A model generated the notes under the pieces. That model was not told the origin of the DNA. It searched no databases and saw only the letters and a program-made list of their open reading frames with translations. From Zhengitettix transpicula (Eukaryota > Arthropoda > Insecta > Orthoptera > Tetrigidae), in contig CM073591.1 of assembly GCA_037074705.1 (NCBI GenBank), positions 80,830,532-80,894,531 of the forward strand: DNA of 64,000 nucleotides. The letters are read 5' to 3'. This document shows, piece after piece, positions 1-11,877 of this stretch. A program made the translations under genes and the position numbers. Numbering within the stretch: the stretch's first letter is position 1; each line of letters opens with the position of its first letter.

Positions 1-116
1 GGTCACGGTCACGATTTATACGGATTTAACCTCCACTAAATCATTTATTGTAATACTTAAAACATTTACTGAAGTTTTTCAACTCTGTGGAGTGAGCCTG
101 AGAACAGCGCTTGCAG
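1..116. other. AT-rich edge of window, nothing recognised
   Basis: This stretch lies before the first recognisable repeat. It opens with a short GGTCAC direct repeat (two copies in the first 12 bases). No open frame or motif of note was found. Confidence 0.4.
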
Positions 117-236
117 TTGGGCTACTTTGCTCTCTCTTCCGCATCCCCTATTTCTATCTCTTCTTATGTTATGAAAGGAAAGAGACCCCAACATTGATGA
201 CCCCCATGTAGCATGTTGCCGCCAAAAATACTTAAC
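117..236 (+). repeat. 3' fragment of dispersed repeat R (diverged copy)
   Basis: About 120 bases align by eye with the 3' end of the repeat found complete at 12173-12693 and 37736-38281. The shared order is a GGCTAC-like start, CTTCCGCATCCC, a T/C-rich stretch, a TATGNTAT..AAAGG block, and the near-terminal GTAGCATGTTGCC followed by an A-rich run. It is clearly more diverged than the other copies and has no 5' portion. A 5'-truncated, 3'-anchored copy ending in A-rich sequence is what target-primed reverse transcription produces, so a LINE or LINE-mobilised origin is inferred. Confidence 0.7.
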
Positions 237-339
237 TTATGCATAGTAAAACGTAATCCATATGTTTGAAAACTTGTTCATTACCTTACATTTCCCGGTA
301 TCTCTAAAATTGGACTATGATTCAGTGTGGGTTTAAAAG

Positions 340-665
340 TGCCCTTTAATGGCGACTACGAAGCCACAGCAGACGTTTTCAATCTTCGACGCGGACCCCG
401 GCGTTCTCATCTGGATATCATTTCGGCTGTCCTTTCAAGAGACAGGTTTGCACTTTAGCATTGTTTTGCTGAGGTGAGCTGCTGTAATCAGGGCGCCTCG
501 CCGTCACAGTCTTAATGAAGCAGTGTCTTAGGCTAAGTAATGAACCGCCCAGAGACCGAGGGTCTTGTTTTGCGAATGGAGTGCGGCCATCTCGCAGTAA
601 ACCCAGCCGCAAATTTCGAGACACTCGGAACTCCTCGCAAGCGCGATGGACAAAGACACGCTCGT
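340..665. other. GC-richer patch, function unknown
   Basis: This patch contrasts with the AT-rich surroundings. It contains E-box-like CAGGTG/GAGGTGAG-type motifs and a CATTGTT Sox-like motif near 460. The minus strand is open for 86 codons (418-678), but the product is not recognised and composition alone can explain the open frame. It could be a conserved non-coding element, an old repeat or a lost exon; the sequence alone does not decide. Confidence 0.3.
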
Positions 666-1431
666 AATTATTTCTCACGTAGGGGATTCAACGTATTAGG
701 AATGAGAGAATGAATAGTTAATAATCACTGTTGTTTCATTTATACTTTACTAAAAGTTGTATTCATTAAATTGTATTGCCGATATTTCATTTACATATTT
801 CTGCAGACAACAAGAAAGTAAAAAATATTCGCAAACATGCAGTCAACTAAGCCTGATTAACAGGGTATATAGAGTATTTATAAGAAAAGCCTGAAATTAC
901 GTTTCAGAAAACTTCCTATTGTCTGGTGCATATTACCCAGTTAATGAATTTGTTAATTGGCCTGTAAAAAGCTGATTTATTCATATCTTCCCCACAAAAG
1001 CACTAGAGTTACCAAGATATACGTTATCGTAATACTTCTTAAATATTTAAACTACATAATTTATAATTTTTACTTTTTCTATTTTATTTCTCGAATAACC
1101 TAACGTCAAATCATCATTAAATGAAATTAATGTAATCAGGCAAATAAATAAGTAAAGAATAAGAATAGTAAAATGTTAAATTAAAATTAGATTTAAATAT
1201 TTTTAAAGTTTTTAACATTTATGTAACGATTTTTTCCTTCTCATTTATATATAAATCCTTTTCTCTAATGTATTTATCTATTTTATTAATTCTTATTTTC
1301 AAATTGACTGCATTATATATATTATTTTCATATTTTTGATTTTATAATTAGATGAAGAAATAGCCAATTAACATAATAAAGTGATCAAATAAATTCCACA
1401 CTGTTTCTATAATCCATGTTGCTTTCGTTAC

Positions 1432-1665
1432 GTGATAAAATTTCGCAAGAACGACACAACTCAGAAACAAGGTATTTTATTTTATGTTTGTTGCGTGTTT
1501 ATGTGTGTTATTCTTTCTTTTGTGTTTGTGTATGCCTTTGATTCTCATTTGTCTATTTTTATGCTACGTACTTCATTGCTGGGTTTATTATCTGTGTATG
1601 TAATACTTGCCTTTTCTTATTTTCTCAGATGAGGACTAATGAAATCAATAAATAAATCTAAATCA
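1432..1665 (+). repeat. LINE-like 3' tail (T-rich 3' UTR ending in AATAAATCTAAATC)
   Basis: A T-rich tract with no long conserved frame ends in GACTAATGAAATCAATAA followed by AATAAATCTAAATC. The same ending recurs at about 51290-51410 and, in shorter form, at 15083-15240. The two long copies share an upstream stretch (TGTGTATGTAAT..GCCTTT...TTA..GA(G)ACTAAT). Termination in short tandem AATCTA-type units rather than pure poly-A is typical of CR1/Jockey-like non-LTR elements, so this is inferred to be the 3' UTR of a heavily 5'-truncated LINE. The 66-codon open frame across it (1432-1632) is very T-rich and hydrophobic and is not regarded as a gene. Confidence 0.5.
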
Positions 1666-4600
1666 ACGTTCCCCCTAATACCTAGGCTCTCGGGAACACA
1701 TATACATATACCAGGAAGCGTAAATTCAATGATAAAGAGAAGGTTAATACGGGTGATGAAATAGTTATTAAAGAGAGTTCTGAGACACTCGTATACCAAA
1801 ATGCAACAGAAGGAATTTATTTGACTTATTGGTCCCGTTAGTCAACCATTGGCGAAATATAATCCATAAATTTTAATAAATAAATAATAACATATAATAT
1901 TGAGAAAATAATATCAATTACGATTTCAAAATACGTAAATATGAATTAATTTTCATCAAATGTCCTATAAAATTAAAAGGGTACCGTGGCCGTATGTCGG
2001 TGTCTTTGAATGAGATAAACTTAAAAAGCAACTGAACATATGTCAAGAAAGAATATATATTTTTTTCTATTTTATACAGTTTTACCATAGGGTATATAGT
2101 TCGCCAAATTTATAGTTAAGAGTGTGAGTTGAGAAGAAAGTTAACAAACATTTGAATTATTTATTACTGAGAACTACAATGTCTTTGGATTTTTAACATT
2201 TGCTTTAGGAATATCATTCTCAGATTTAACGGTACTGTAATATACTTTCTATTAAATAAAAATTCATATAAGTTTATAAGTAAGTACATAAGCTGTATGT
2301 TTCGAATACATCTTAAATACGTGAAGCAATATCTACTAAACATGTCACTTAGACTCAAGAAACGATTACTGTGGGAATAAGACACCCCTAGCACTCCTAA
2401 GTGTCGGGGTTGAAGAAGGTGGAATTTGAAGAGTGTCAAAATTATTAATATTGGTTTCAAATAAAAGGTTTTCGATATAGGTGAGATTAATAGTGCATCT
2501 CTCGATGTAGTCTCCTTTCAGAAGGGGCTGGCAAAAATAATGCGAAATAATATTGACGTAGAATCCACGTCTTTAGTAGGCCACTGAGTTTAATTCTGGA
2601 ATTTGTCAAGCCAGTTAAGTTGACGTTCAGACCCCTTGGCATTGTTGTGGTAAAGGGTAAAAGAAAGGACAATAATGTTTGAAATTGCACAATTCAGTGT
2701 CTAATACGTCATTTTATTTTTGAAATAAAAACGCCACTTCCGATGACAATTAAGTCACGATTAATTACAACATATTAGTAATTACTAAGTGGTTAATGTA
2801 GAATGATCCTTTTTTTAGATCTAATATAAATAAATATCCGGACAATAAGATTGTTATTGAATATAATACTTAAATGAGAAAAAATAATGTGTTTATATAT
2901 ATGTTTTAGAATATAAAGACTTTAAATTTATAAATATAATTGTGAACTGGTTGGGTGTCCGTAATTCATATGGAAATGAAAACAATGACCCCGGGTTTTA
3001 ACGGTAGGGATAGTTTTAGTCAGAAAGATTTAACTACGTTGTTACTATTAATTCCTTAATTAGAGTACAAAGTGTTTTAATTAATTTATTCTTATTATTT
3101 CTTGTTATATTCTCGACTACTCTTTACAGAAAATCTTTACTTATGTACCAATAGATGTTCCTGAAGTAGATTAGAAAATTTGCCGACTAAATATAATGTT
3201 TATCATTTACAAATGTCGCACGATTAGTATCAGCATGTATGCACACAAATTCACAATATGTAAAGTACTAAAAGAGAAAACAGCAGTTGTTCAAGGACTA
3301 AAACTTGCAAAAATTAAATCAGAAAACTAACATTGACGTAATTACATTGGAGAAAATAAATGTGATGATCAACGAAGTAAGAGGACGTATGTGCTGAACA
3401 AAAGTATATCAAACAATGACATTAATTTGTAAGTATAAGCAGAAATTTTAACCTAGTATAACTTTTGTATATAATATCAGAGATCAAAGAATAATTTTGG
3501 AACAATTATTCGAAGAAATTCTACGTTATGGAAATCGAATTTATCAAGAGGTTATGAGTTTCTTACACATCAATGTGCGACAGCGTTATTGGCGTAAATA
3601 TCTGAAGTATTTACGATTAATTGTACCAGTATGAAACAAACTATACTGAGGAAGACCAGTGGAATGTCTTCGTGTAATGTAAGACGTAATAGTGACGTAT
3701 TGCATTCTGCAAGAAATGGGGATCAGTGGGCAGGAGACGTTACGGGGAAGAGAAGTTGGTAGATGAACAACGAGAGTTCTGAACTAGAATGAACAGTGGC
3801 TAGCAGGACAGTAATTTATTAGGTGGGGCAAGAACATTAAGACCACGGAAGCGTTTTACTGGTTGACGGCAGCCAAATGCAGTCCATAAGGGAGATAAAT
3901 GATAAAAACCATAAAGAAGACCACATATTAAAAAATGTATTGAAGTATATAATAGTCTATATAGTGTATCGCAAATACGTTGCACCGATTTTAAGTCGTG
4001 GGAGTCATAATAGTTTTCAAAAAATCGTTCATTCTCCGATGTAGTCTTAATATAATACAAAGCTGCTCAAAGAAAACCAATGGCGAGACTAGGACTACTC
4101 TGTATGTATATATTACGGACTATAAAAGCCGAAAGTTGGGTATAATTTTTGTATAACACGATATTTTGTATGGACTCCAAAGTAAGTAAGAGGACAGAAT
4201 TAATGTTTTGTGCTTTTAATAATACCGCTTAGAAACTCGCGATAATTTAATATTTGTGAAAGTAATTGTAATTGTTTCAAATTGTGTATTATCAGGAATC
4301 CTTTCTCAACTCTTTGCGGAGCTAAAGCGTCGACTGAGAACTGAGGATGCCTTTCCCTTTTGCTACAACCACACACCAGCCTTTTGAATTGGACAAATTG
4401 CTTCGGGCGAAACAAAAGAGCGATTTGTCCTGGTTTTGCTCTGAGGAAATTGTTTCATTTATATCTTCCGTAAGGCCGCAAAGGACACAAATTGCGTCTT
4501 ACTTGTTGAAAAGAAAAGCGCATGCAACAAGTTTTTTTGATGAGACCAGGATGATAAATTGTTACTTGTTTTTTTGTGGATATTTTTCAATATTATTTTT

Positions 4601-5560
4601 AATAATATTATTTTATTCTATTTCTATTCCGTCTTAGAATTTGAAAGTTACGCTCTAGAGATAGCGATTTTTCCTATTATAACAATAAAATCCTTAATTG
4701 ATTAAAATCGTCTTGGTCAAGCCGTAACTTTTTAATTTCACGTGGTTAACTGTTTTACTATAATATATTCGTCGAGTCAGTATTTAATTAATTTCGAATT
4801 TGAGCGATGTAAGTTTAACCTTTAAGAATATTAATTTAGCTGTATAATGCTGTGTAATGTTAGTGTACGAAAAAAATATTTAAAATTAATAAACTAGCAT
4901 TGTAAGGAAAAGTATTAGTGAATAAGCCCAGTTTTCATGCCAAAAGTGAATACATACAGTCCTCGTCACCAAAGTTGAGCTTCCCTTCTTGAATGCAACA
5001 CGCAAAACACCATTGTTACTGAATGTTTATTCAACTCGCTACGAAAGCAAACAGTTCCTCCGTTGTCTAACGATTAATGAACCTGTTACACAGTTGCTCT
5101 ATTCCATTCACCATAACGTTTCTTTCTCATTTTATAAAAAAAAACTCTGGATAGTGGTGCGCACATTTAAATATAATTTATCCGAATTAATTTCGAAAGA
5201 ATATAGTTAAATTATTTGCTATTGTGAACCTATTATGAAATTTTGAAGAGAAATGAAAATTAAGTCGCATAAGATTTGGTGCTAACACTATAAGTAAACT
5301 TGAACAATGAAAAATAGATTATGTAACCCGTGTTGTCGCATAAAGAATAAATATTAGAGTAGAGGTTACAGAAGTGTTTCAATACCACGGGTTATAAGCG
5401 TTCTACAGAGAAATAAAATTCATTCCTATTGGTAACACAATTTGATATTTCCTCTTCATTCGTCGTAATAATAATTATTGATAATTCTCATGATATAAAA
5501 ATTAATAATATTTGTTAATATATTTTACCTTCGTGATATGCCTCTAACGTATTGAGACGC
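1666..5560. other. AT-rich non-coding interval
   Basis: No recognisable gene, RNA or mobile element was seen. Open frames are all below about 100 codons. The only stretch that reads somewhat protein-like is on the plus strand at 4347-4637 (96 codons, mixed composition, hydrophobic C-terminal 25 residues), but it matches no family I know. Confidence 0.4.
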
Positions 5561-5569
5561 CCTTTGTAA

Positions 5570-5880
5570 CACTGAGTCTTCCAATGTCAACCTCGCAACG
5601 TCAATATGTGCGAGTAAAAAAATGTTGAGTGCTGACGACTACAGAATTGAATGTCGAGGGTCTGGGGTGTAAGGAATGCCATCAGGTCGTGTAATATAGG
5701 TAATGGACAGCTGCTCGTTCCTGCGGTAAGCAGACATTTCCACCCGATCCGCGATCGCAATCTCTGACAAGACTGGGAAATGCGAACCTCTATAAAAAGG
5801 AAGCCGGGAGTGGAGCACGCCTGAAATTCTAGTAGGTCCTGCGACGCCCCGGGATTATTAAACACTTATTTAACACCACC
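5570..5880. other. GC-richer patch with TATA-like motif
   Basis: This short GC-richer block holds a CTATAAAAAGG motif near 5791 and CCCGGG near 5849. No clear Inr (TCAKTY) lies at the expected spacing, and no convincing coding sequence follows on the plus strand. A weak promoter, a conserved element or part of an old repeat are all possible. Confidence 0.25.
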
Positions 5881-6127
5881 TTTCACAAATTGCACAAATT
5901 GAAAGATTGAGCCCCTCCCCGTTCCCAGAAACATAGAAGCTCAGCAATATTCAGAATAACAACGATTATTACCTTTTGAGAATTATATTAGTATCAAGTA
6001 CAAATACCTTACGTTGATTTCCCGAAAACCTTTATGCAGAATAATGATGATAATAATAATATCTATGCAAATATTCTGCAGAACCTGTTGAACACCTCAT
6101 AATTCGAAGCAGAAAGATGGCATAAAC

Positions 6128-6165
6128 CGAATAGCTCAAGCGGTAGCGTGTGTCAGCGCAAACCT
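6128..6165 (+). repeat. tRNA-like 5' half (possible SINE head remnant)
   Basis: The sequence contains TAGCTCAAGCG (6132-6142), an exact match to the pol III A-box consensus TRGYNNARNNG, embedded in a D-arm-like context with GGTAGCGTGTG. No B box (GGTTCGANTCC) follows within the next 60 bases, so it is not a tRNA gene. A truncated or decayed tRNA-derived SINE is the best reading. Confidence 0.3.
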
Positions 6166-7658
6166 ATAAGTGTTTTATATTTATTATGTTTCCCGGACGG
6201 AGTTTAACTCAGTCTGCCGTTAGTTGGCAGCCGCGGAGATCTATCAAAGCTTTACTTTTTAATCGTTACCAAAAAACAGAGATAGTTCTTTATATTATAA
6301 GGAGAGGATCTCTGATTGAATCTGGAAAGTTAACCGGGGAAAAAAATAGACGTGTAGAGGAGAGGTGGCCGATTGAAGTAGAGGTATATCTGAGCATTGA
6401 ATGGACAATCATCGTGGAGTTTCGCTTTGCGATTGGGGGAGTGGCTGGTAACAACTGAGATCGTGAGTCTGAACGTTAAAGGACGTTTGATCAGGACAGC
6501 GAGACGAGAAAGTACGCAACCTTTTCTGATCTACTAGGCGATATTTTTTCTTAGAGTAACAGACTACATAAGGGCAATCCACGTGGAAGATATCTATTTA
6601 TTGTGTGCATTTATTACTACATTTTGCAATTATTATTCAATGCTTGGCCCTGCCGTCAGGTTCGAAATTCTTTGATGAGTCAACAAGACCATGACAATGC
6701 ACTGGAAATTAATGTAAAGTAATAGTTGGAGGTATTTACATTAAATGCGTGTTTGTCTTTGAATCTCTTTATTTAATTTTATTCTTTTCATATGGATATA
6801 AAATATTGTAAATAAATGTTAATATCAAACATTTGAGATAAAATTCTGAAATACCACGCCTCTATCTTTACAATGGATTGTTTGCAAAAAGTACTGGAGG
6901 GGACGGTTTGGAGAAAAATCCAGAGAAAATAATTGAATATGAACGAGTCAAGATCCTGTGGGACTTTCGAATCCAAACGGATCGCCACTTGGAGCAAAAC
7001 ATCCCTGACATCACTGTGTCTGGAATATTGATGTAACAGTGTCCAGTGACAGTCAACTCCAAGGAAAATAAAACTAAAAAATTATGCTGTACAAATACCA
7101 TTAAATTGAAATTGCACATATCAATAAATATCAACTGCACAACTACCAAACGTAGCACTGCTTGGAAGAGCTAATCTTTTACGAAGATATCGTTGCAATT
7201 CCTTGTTCCTTGGATGGGAACCGAACCGCGAAGAACCAATCCCTGTCATGGCTGTGATTAATTAGTATAATAATAAATGTTTTTATAAATATTTTTCAAT
7301 GTATTGTAACTTATAATTTCTGTACTTATTCCCATTGTTGCACTTTTGTGCCTTAGCGACTATTTAATATCTTCAAATACTCATTTGTTAGTTTTAGATT
7401 CGAATAAAATAGCTGGCATGTCACTCCTACTCAATTAGAAGTTTAATTATTTTAATAGTCATGTAAGGAGGTCTACAGCAACCCTCGCAATATTGCATTG
7501 CACTCATGCTTTGACATTCAACCTCAGCATATATTTTTGCTGAAATGTTAAAATTTGTTGAAGTTTCGAATGTAAATTATCTTCGCCCTTTCCATGTTTA
7601 CTCACAAATTGTGCTAACTGTGCAAATATTTAAAATGTTCCTCGTTGTAATGTTAGCG

Positions 7659-7692
7659 TATAAAATGTAGCGGTCGCTGGAGTGTCACTTCA
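7659..7692 (+). promoter_or_regulatory. TATA box plus insect-type Inr of LTR copy A
   Basis: TATAAAAT begins at 7659 and TCACTT, a match to the arthropod initiator TCAYTY, begins at 7685. The A of the Inr lies 28 bases after the first T of the TATA box, close to the usual spacing. The reverse complement of the related copy at 41420-42209 has TATATAAA in the equivalent upstream position. This is the likely U3/R promoter of the LTR. Confidence 0.45.
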
Positions 7693-7944
7693 AAACATTG
7701 TTTCGTCAGTGAGCTGTGATATTTTTATCAAATAATATGACGTGTTTATAATATAATTCTATAAATTGATCCACGGAAGACAATAAAATATATATTGTAC
7801 TAATTACAGGCCATTAGTGATTTGATAATTGGAAATTTGTGGTGGATTGTTATAGTCGAAAATATAAAACAACAATGGGTACACATGTACAGGCGAGCCT
7901 TTGTCGGCAGCAGGCATTCTAAAACTCGAGTCTAACAGGGGCAG

Positions 7945-8028
7945 TTGCGGGCAGATATTCATCGAGAAAAGCCGCGGGCAGAAATTTGATCAAGTAATGG
8001 TTGCGAACAGTAAATCATCGAGTAAAAG
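7945..8028 (+). repeat. 28-bp imperfect tandem repeat, three units
   Basis: Units begin at 7945, 7973 and 8001, each exactly 28 bases. They share a TTGCGGGCAG / CGCGGGCAG / TTGCGAACAG head and an ATCGAGAAAA- or ATCGAGTAAAA-like tail. Two or three further, much weaker units may continue in the same register to about 8112. The block lies inside the LTR-like element, and the related LTR at 41420-42209 shows only one clear unit (42031-42048), so expansion in this copy is inferred. Confidence 0.55.
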
Positions 8029-8692
8029 TGGCAGTAAAGTTATCAATAAGCAAAGCCACGCGTGAAATTCAAATAGTAAAACTGTTAGCGAATTTCATTG
8101 AGAAAGAGTTTGATAACGATCTGGCTGACCAATACTTCGAACGAGGAATACCATATTTGCCGGCGAGAAAGAGACTTAATGCGTAGGATCACAGGAGCTG
8201 TATGGAATAATCGTTCCAGTTGAGAGATACCGAAGTTAGGAAAGTGTTTTGTAATCAATTTAAATTCAATGAAATTATGGCCTGTTAAATGTGAAAAGTG
8301 TAAAGTGCATCTGAACACAAAACGAAAGCCTGGTACCAGCAGAGACTGTAAGTAGAAAAAATTTAATAAAGGTTTGTAAACGTTAATTAAGGATCAATTC
8401 GTCAGATTTCGGTTTCACATTTATTTTATTGCTTAAATTTATTGTCGTGAAGAAAAAATTTTGATTGTTTAATTTAAATGTAAACCCTGTGATGAGAGTT
8501 GATAAAATCTGTAAAATTGCAAGAACACAAATGTAAATAATCACGTCAAGAAATGATGTTATTTTACGTGGAATAAATTAATTGTTTTGTGAAGTTTAAA
8601 ATTTGGTAAATTATTTTGAATCCTTTTCGTTTAAATTTTAAAAAAATAATATTAATCCATTAATCAATTGCTTAAATTTTGTTAATATTCAA

Positions 8693-8814
8693 TTCATTAC
8701 ATTTTGGCACCCTCAACGTGGAGCTAATTCTTTCAATTATAAGTTATTCATTACATTTCGGCTTCACCAACGTGGGGTAATTCATCTAATTCTATTAATC
8801 GTCTTTTATTCATT

Positions 8815-8816
<2 letters not shown>
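8693..8816 (+). repeat. Triplicated LTR 3' end with two embedded primer-site-like copies
   Basis: TTCATTACA occurs at 8693, 8747 and 8809. After the first two come TTTTGGCACCCTCAACGTGG and TTTCGGCTTCACCAACGTGG, each followed by a TAATTC block; after the third comes the TA array. The insert sequences resemble TGGCGCCCAACGTGGGGC, the complement of an insect tRNA-Lys(CUU) 3' end, so they look like decayed primer-binding sites. The arrangement suggests that LTR-PBS junctions were duplicated into the LTR end. Confidence 0.5.

Positions 8817-8817
<1 letters not shown>

Positions 8818-8867
<50 letters not shown>
8818..8867. repeat. (TA)n microsatellite
   Basis: An essentially perfect TA array of about 50 bases directly follows the TTCATTACA end of LTR copy A. 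The minus-strand open frame across it is a translation artefact of the dinucleotide. Confidence 0.95.
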
Positions 8868-8869
<2 letters not shown>

Positions 8870-10900
8870 TTTCTCTTAATAAATGATCAAACGTTTGTAG
8901 GGAAATCCAGCGGAGATAGTTCCTATGACTGGGTGTCATCTTGAAAGCTATATTTTCAACGGCGTCAAATCATACGACAACAATTACATGATTTAATAAC
9001 CTCAATGATAACTACGTTAAAATGTAAAGGAGCGCAAATTGTGTATAGGTGTGCAGGATAATAAATGGATAATTATTGAGGTTTCTAGAGAGTTAGACTG
9101 TAGTGTCGTACAAGGATGTTTCAGATTTATAAACGTCTGTCGATGACGAAACATAATATAAAGTAAAATGTAAGACGACTGTTTTCGCATTATTTTCATG
9201 TAAAGCCCCTCCTTCCCCACCTCTAAGCGTGCTCCCCTACCTTGCGGAAAGGAGTTGAAATTATATACAAACAACGTCGGTAGAAATACTATCACTGTAA
9301 TTGACTTCGACAAATATTTATTCCACACAAATCTCTTTGACACCTAAAAATATTTATCCGACTCAATTATCGTTTTTTTTTAGAATGTTTGAATATTTCC
9401 ACACCCGTCTACCCCCGCTTCTGGGGTTGGTAGATGTGTCTCACTCCGACAGGGTTTGTTTCATTGTTGCAAAGAACACGTGTAAGAAATATGGTGAAAT
9501 TTGCTCCAATAGTGTATATTTGTATAAGGAACAAACAAACCATCAAACATAAATACATACAAATAAACACTCTGCTTTATTTATTATATTTTTGTCTGTG
9601 ATTTGGCTATTTATTTATGTAATTAATAATGTTAAATTTTCTGAAGAAGATGACATCACAGAGCAGCCTCAATTAATAATTTATTGAACTTATTTAACGT
9701 AATTCAGTACTACGAATCACCGCTTCCTGCTCGCTTCCATACCGGTGAATTTGGCATGAAATTTTATGTTTCAGCGTATATAAAGTTAATAAATTTTTCA
9801 TCGTTTGAAGACTTTTTTTGACAACAATATGAAAACTATGGACTTACCAGTGTCTAATTTGCTTGTTACCAAAATAAATAATGAAGTAGGTAGATATAAA
9901 ATTCATTAATAAAAAATCATCTCCTTATGTTTTATTTTGAGCAGTCCGATATGTTGTTGACCTGTGATAACTTCCTCTGATTTTTTCCCTTCTACTTTAT
10001 CTTTGTGCTGTTCTTCGGATTACGCTAATTGATACCTGTATCATTCTCTGAACAACTAAACGAATTATTTCTGTTTCCTTTCCACTTTCAGCATGACTTA
10101 ATCGTCCATGTCGCTACGATGTTAATTAATTAGGCTGTTTTACAGTAAATATAATTCGTTAATTATAAAATTTCACAATTCAGCGCGAACCGAAACCGGA
10201 ATGGCTCAGCACACAATGTTTCAGAATAGTTGTGTAAAACAAGAAAAAATTATTGAAAGTGCATAATAATGCGACGAATTAAATTGTTACGCTGATATCA
10301 TGGCGACGAATTGTTTTGAAACTGGCGAATGTCAGTCCATAATGTACAAGCGTAATAGGAATTAATAATAATATAATTAATTATGATTTTGAATTTTTTT
10401 TCAACGAGTAACTGTAAAATAATTGAAATGCTTAGCGCTGATACACGAATTCCTTAGAAATCACGAAACTAGTATTTTTTTTTGATTTGTGAAATTAATA
10501 TCTTCCGATTACTTTCTGGGAAGTCTACGGCGTGCTGATTAAGGTATTATAATTATTAAATTGGATTGTATTACTATATTTATTACGGGATTACCGAATA
10601 TAAAAGTTTGTGAGAATATTCGAGAAGGTTTATTTGTTCTCATGGTAGCTAATGCTGAACACGAGTCCACTCTAAGAAGTCGAATATTAGGAATGTTATA
10701 TGAAATAAAATCTGTGATATGAAGACATTAACAGAAAATGGAACAAGATGGAAAACTGTTAAAATGAGACACATAAGAGATGGTTGAAAAAGGCGACTCA
10801 CATCATCTACCGATGCCTCGATTCCAGAGCTGCAGTTGAAAGGAATCCACGGAACTACGAACCCTCATCGAAGACTGCAGCCAGAGATGTTAAGTAAGTG
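8870..10900. other. AT-rich non-coding interval
   Basis: No gene, RNA or element was recognised. A minus-strand frame at 9017-9343 (108 codons) and a plus-strand frame at 9301-9552 overlap each other, and both are low in complexity. Neither resembles a known family. Confidence 0.4.
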
Positions 10901-11640
10901 GAACACGGTAATAAGTTCTAGCTGGAAGCGGGGGTTGTCCTAAGAAGCGCGAGACACCGGGATTGGATCTCGCCTACCGCTGCCTGCTGACATTTTGTTT
11001 GAGCTCGACGCTCTTTTGTTTTCCGTGGTCGATTGTTCTTCTTACGCAAAGCACAAAAGCACGCTAAAACACAATGAAAAGGGTGCACAATAAAACACGG
11101 ACTCGTTGGCAATCCAAGTCGTCGCTCAACCTGTTCAGACGAGATGTGAACTGATACGCTCGCCGTGGGCGAGAAGGCCAGAAAGCATTGTTACAGCTTA
11201 GCATTGTTTCCTGCAACAGGTGTAGTAAACGGGCATTGCGTGTAAATAACAGGTAAAACAGCGGCGATATCACAACATCCATTATTCTCGCCAGATTGAA
11301 AGGCAGGCGTATAAAGACCGTCGCTGGCAATCATGCTCGAAAGCTTTCCATGTTCTTTCCCTTCGCGTATTACAAGCACATGTTCGGAGAGAGACGCAAT
11401 AGAGTTACATTTAATCTGCAATCAAGAACAGCTATTGTCTAGAAATGGCGAATGAAAGTGCGTACTGAATGTTTTTCGTAGTCGACAGAAATTAGTTCCA
11501 AGTCAAATGTTGATAGCATAACAAGCTACGTTTCCATACTTACCTCTGTGGTCATCTACCGGCTTTCGCTTTGCAGGAAGAAAGCGGTAAGCAATCGAAA
11601 CGTCGCTAATAAGTAATTTCACTCCTCAGAATCTAAAAAT
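10901..11640. other. GC-richer patch, possible regulatory or relic sequence
   Basis: A block of clearly higher GC lies between AT-rich flanks. It holds two CATTGTT Sox-like motifs (near 11187 and 11202) followed within about 15 bases by the E-box CAGGTG (11218). Three minus-strand frames of 64-88 codons overlap in different phases and match nothing known. A cis-regulatory element is one reading; the edge of a conserved unannotated exon cannot be excluded. Confidence 0.25.
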
Positions 11641-11877
11641 AGTTCGTAAAACGTTTTATAACTTGTTACAGAACGGTTAAAAATGTACATAAAAAGTCAC
11701 TAACGGAATTATAATTTCAGCCAAGCTTTTTTTAAATTTATATTTGCAGTATACACATTTTTTAATTATGAAACTTAACTTTAGTTTTACAGTTAAACTC
11801 ATCATTTCAACATGTAATACCTGTACTTGCGTTCAGACGTTTCGTCAAATTCGTATGTATAAATAAATATACGTCAC

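Larger units (their letters stand above)
7646..8816 (+). mobile_element. LTR retrotransposon remnant (LTR family L, copy A)
   Basis: This region shares several blocks, in the same order, with the reverse complement of 41420-42209. Examples are GGGCAGATATTCATC-type (7948), AATAAGCAAAGCCAC (8045), GATCTGGCTGACCA (8118) and AAAGTGTTTTGTAATCAATT (8241). It has a TATA box and Inr near its left side and ends in TTCATTACA, directly followed by a TA array, as the other copy does. Just before that end are two sequences resembling a tRNA-Lys primer site (about 8703-8722 and 8757-8776). The left boundary is uncertain (7571 to 7646). No gag-pol frame is present, so this is a solo LTR or degenerate remnant. 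A gypsy-like (Ty3) affiliation is inferred from the primer type and the TA-rich target. Confidence 0.55.

Noticed and set aside
4347..4637. 96-codon plus-strand frame with hydrophobic C-terminus
   Set aside because: No known family, no promoter or splice context, and the hydrophobic end is just T-rich sequence.
8751..8939. Open frame with Tyr-Ile repeats (also at 52351-52617 and 61357-61702)
   Set aside because: Translation of TA dinucleotide arrays.
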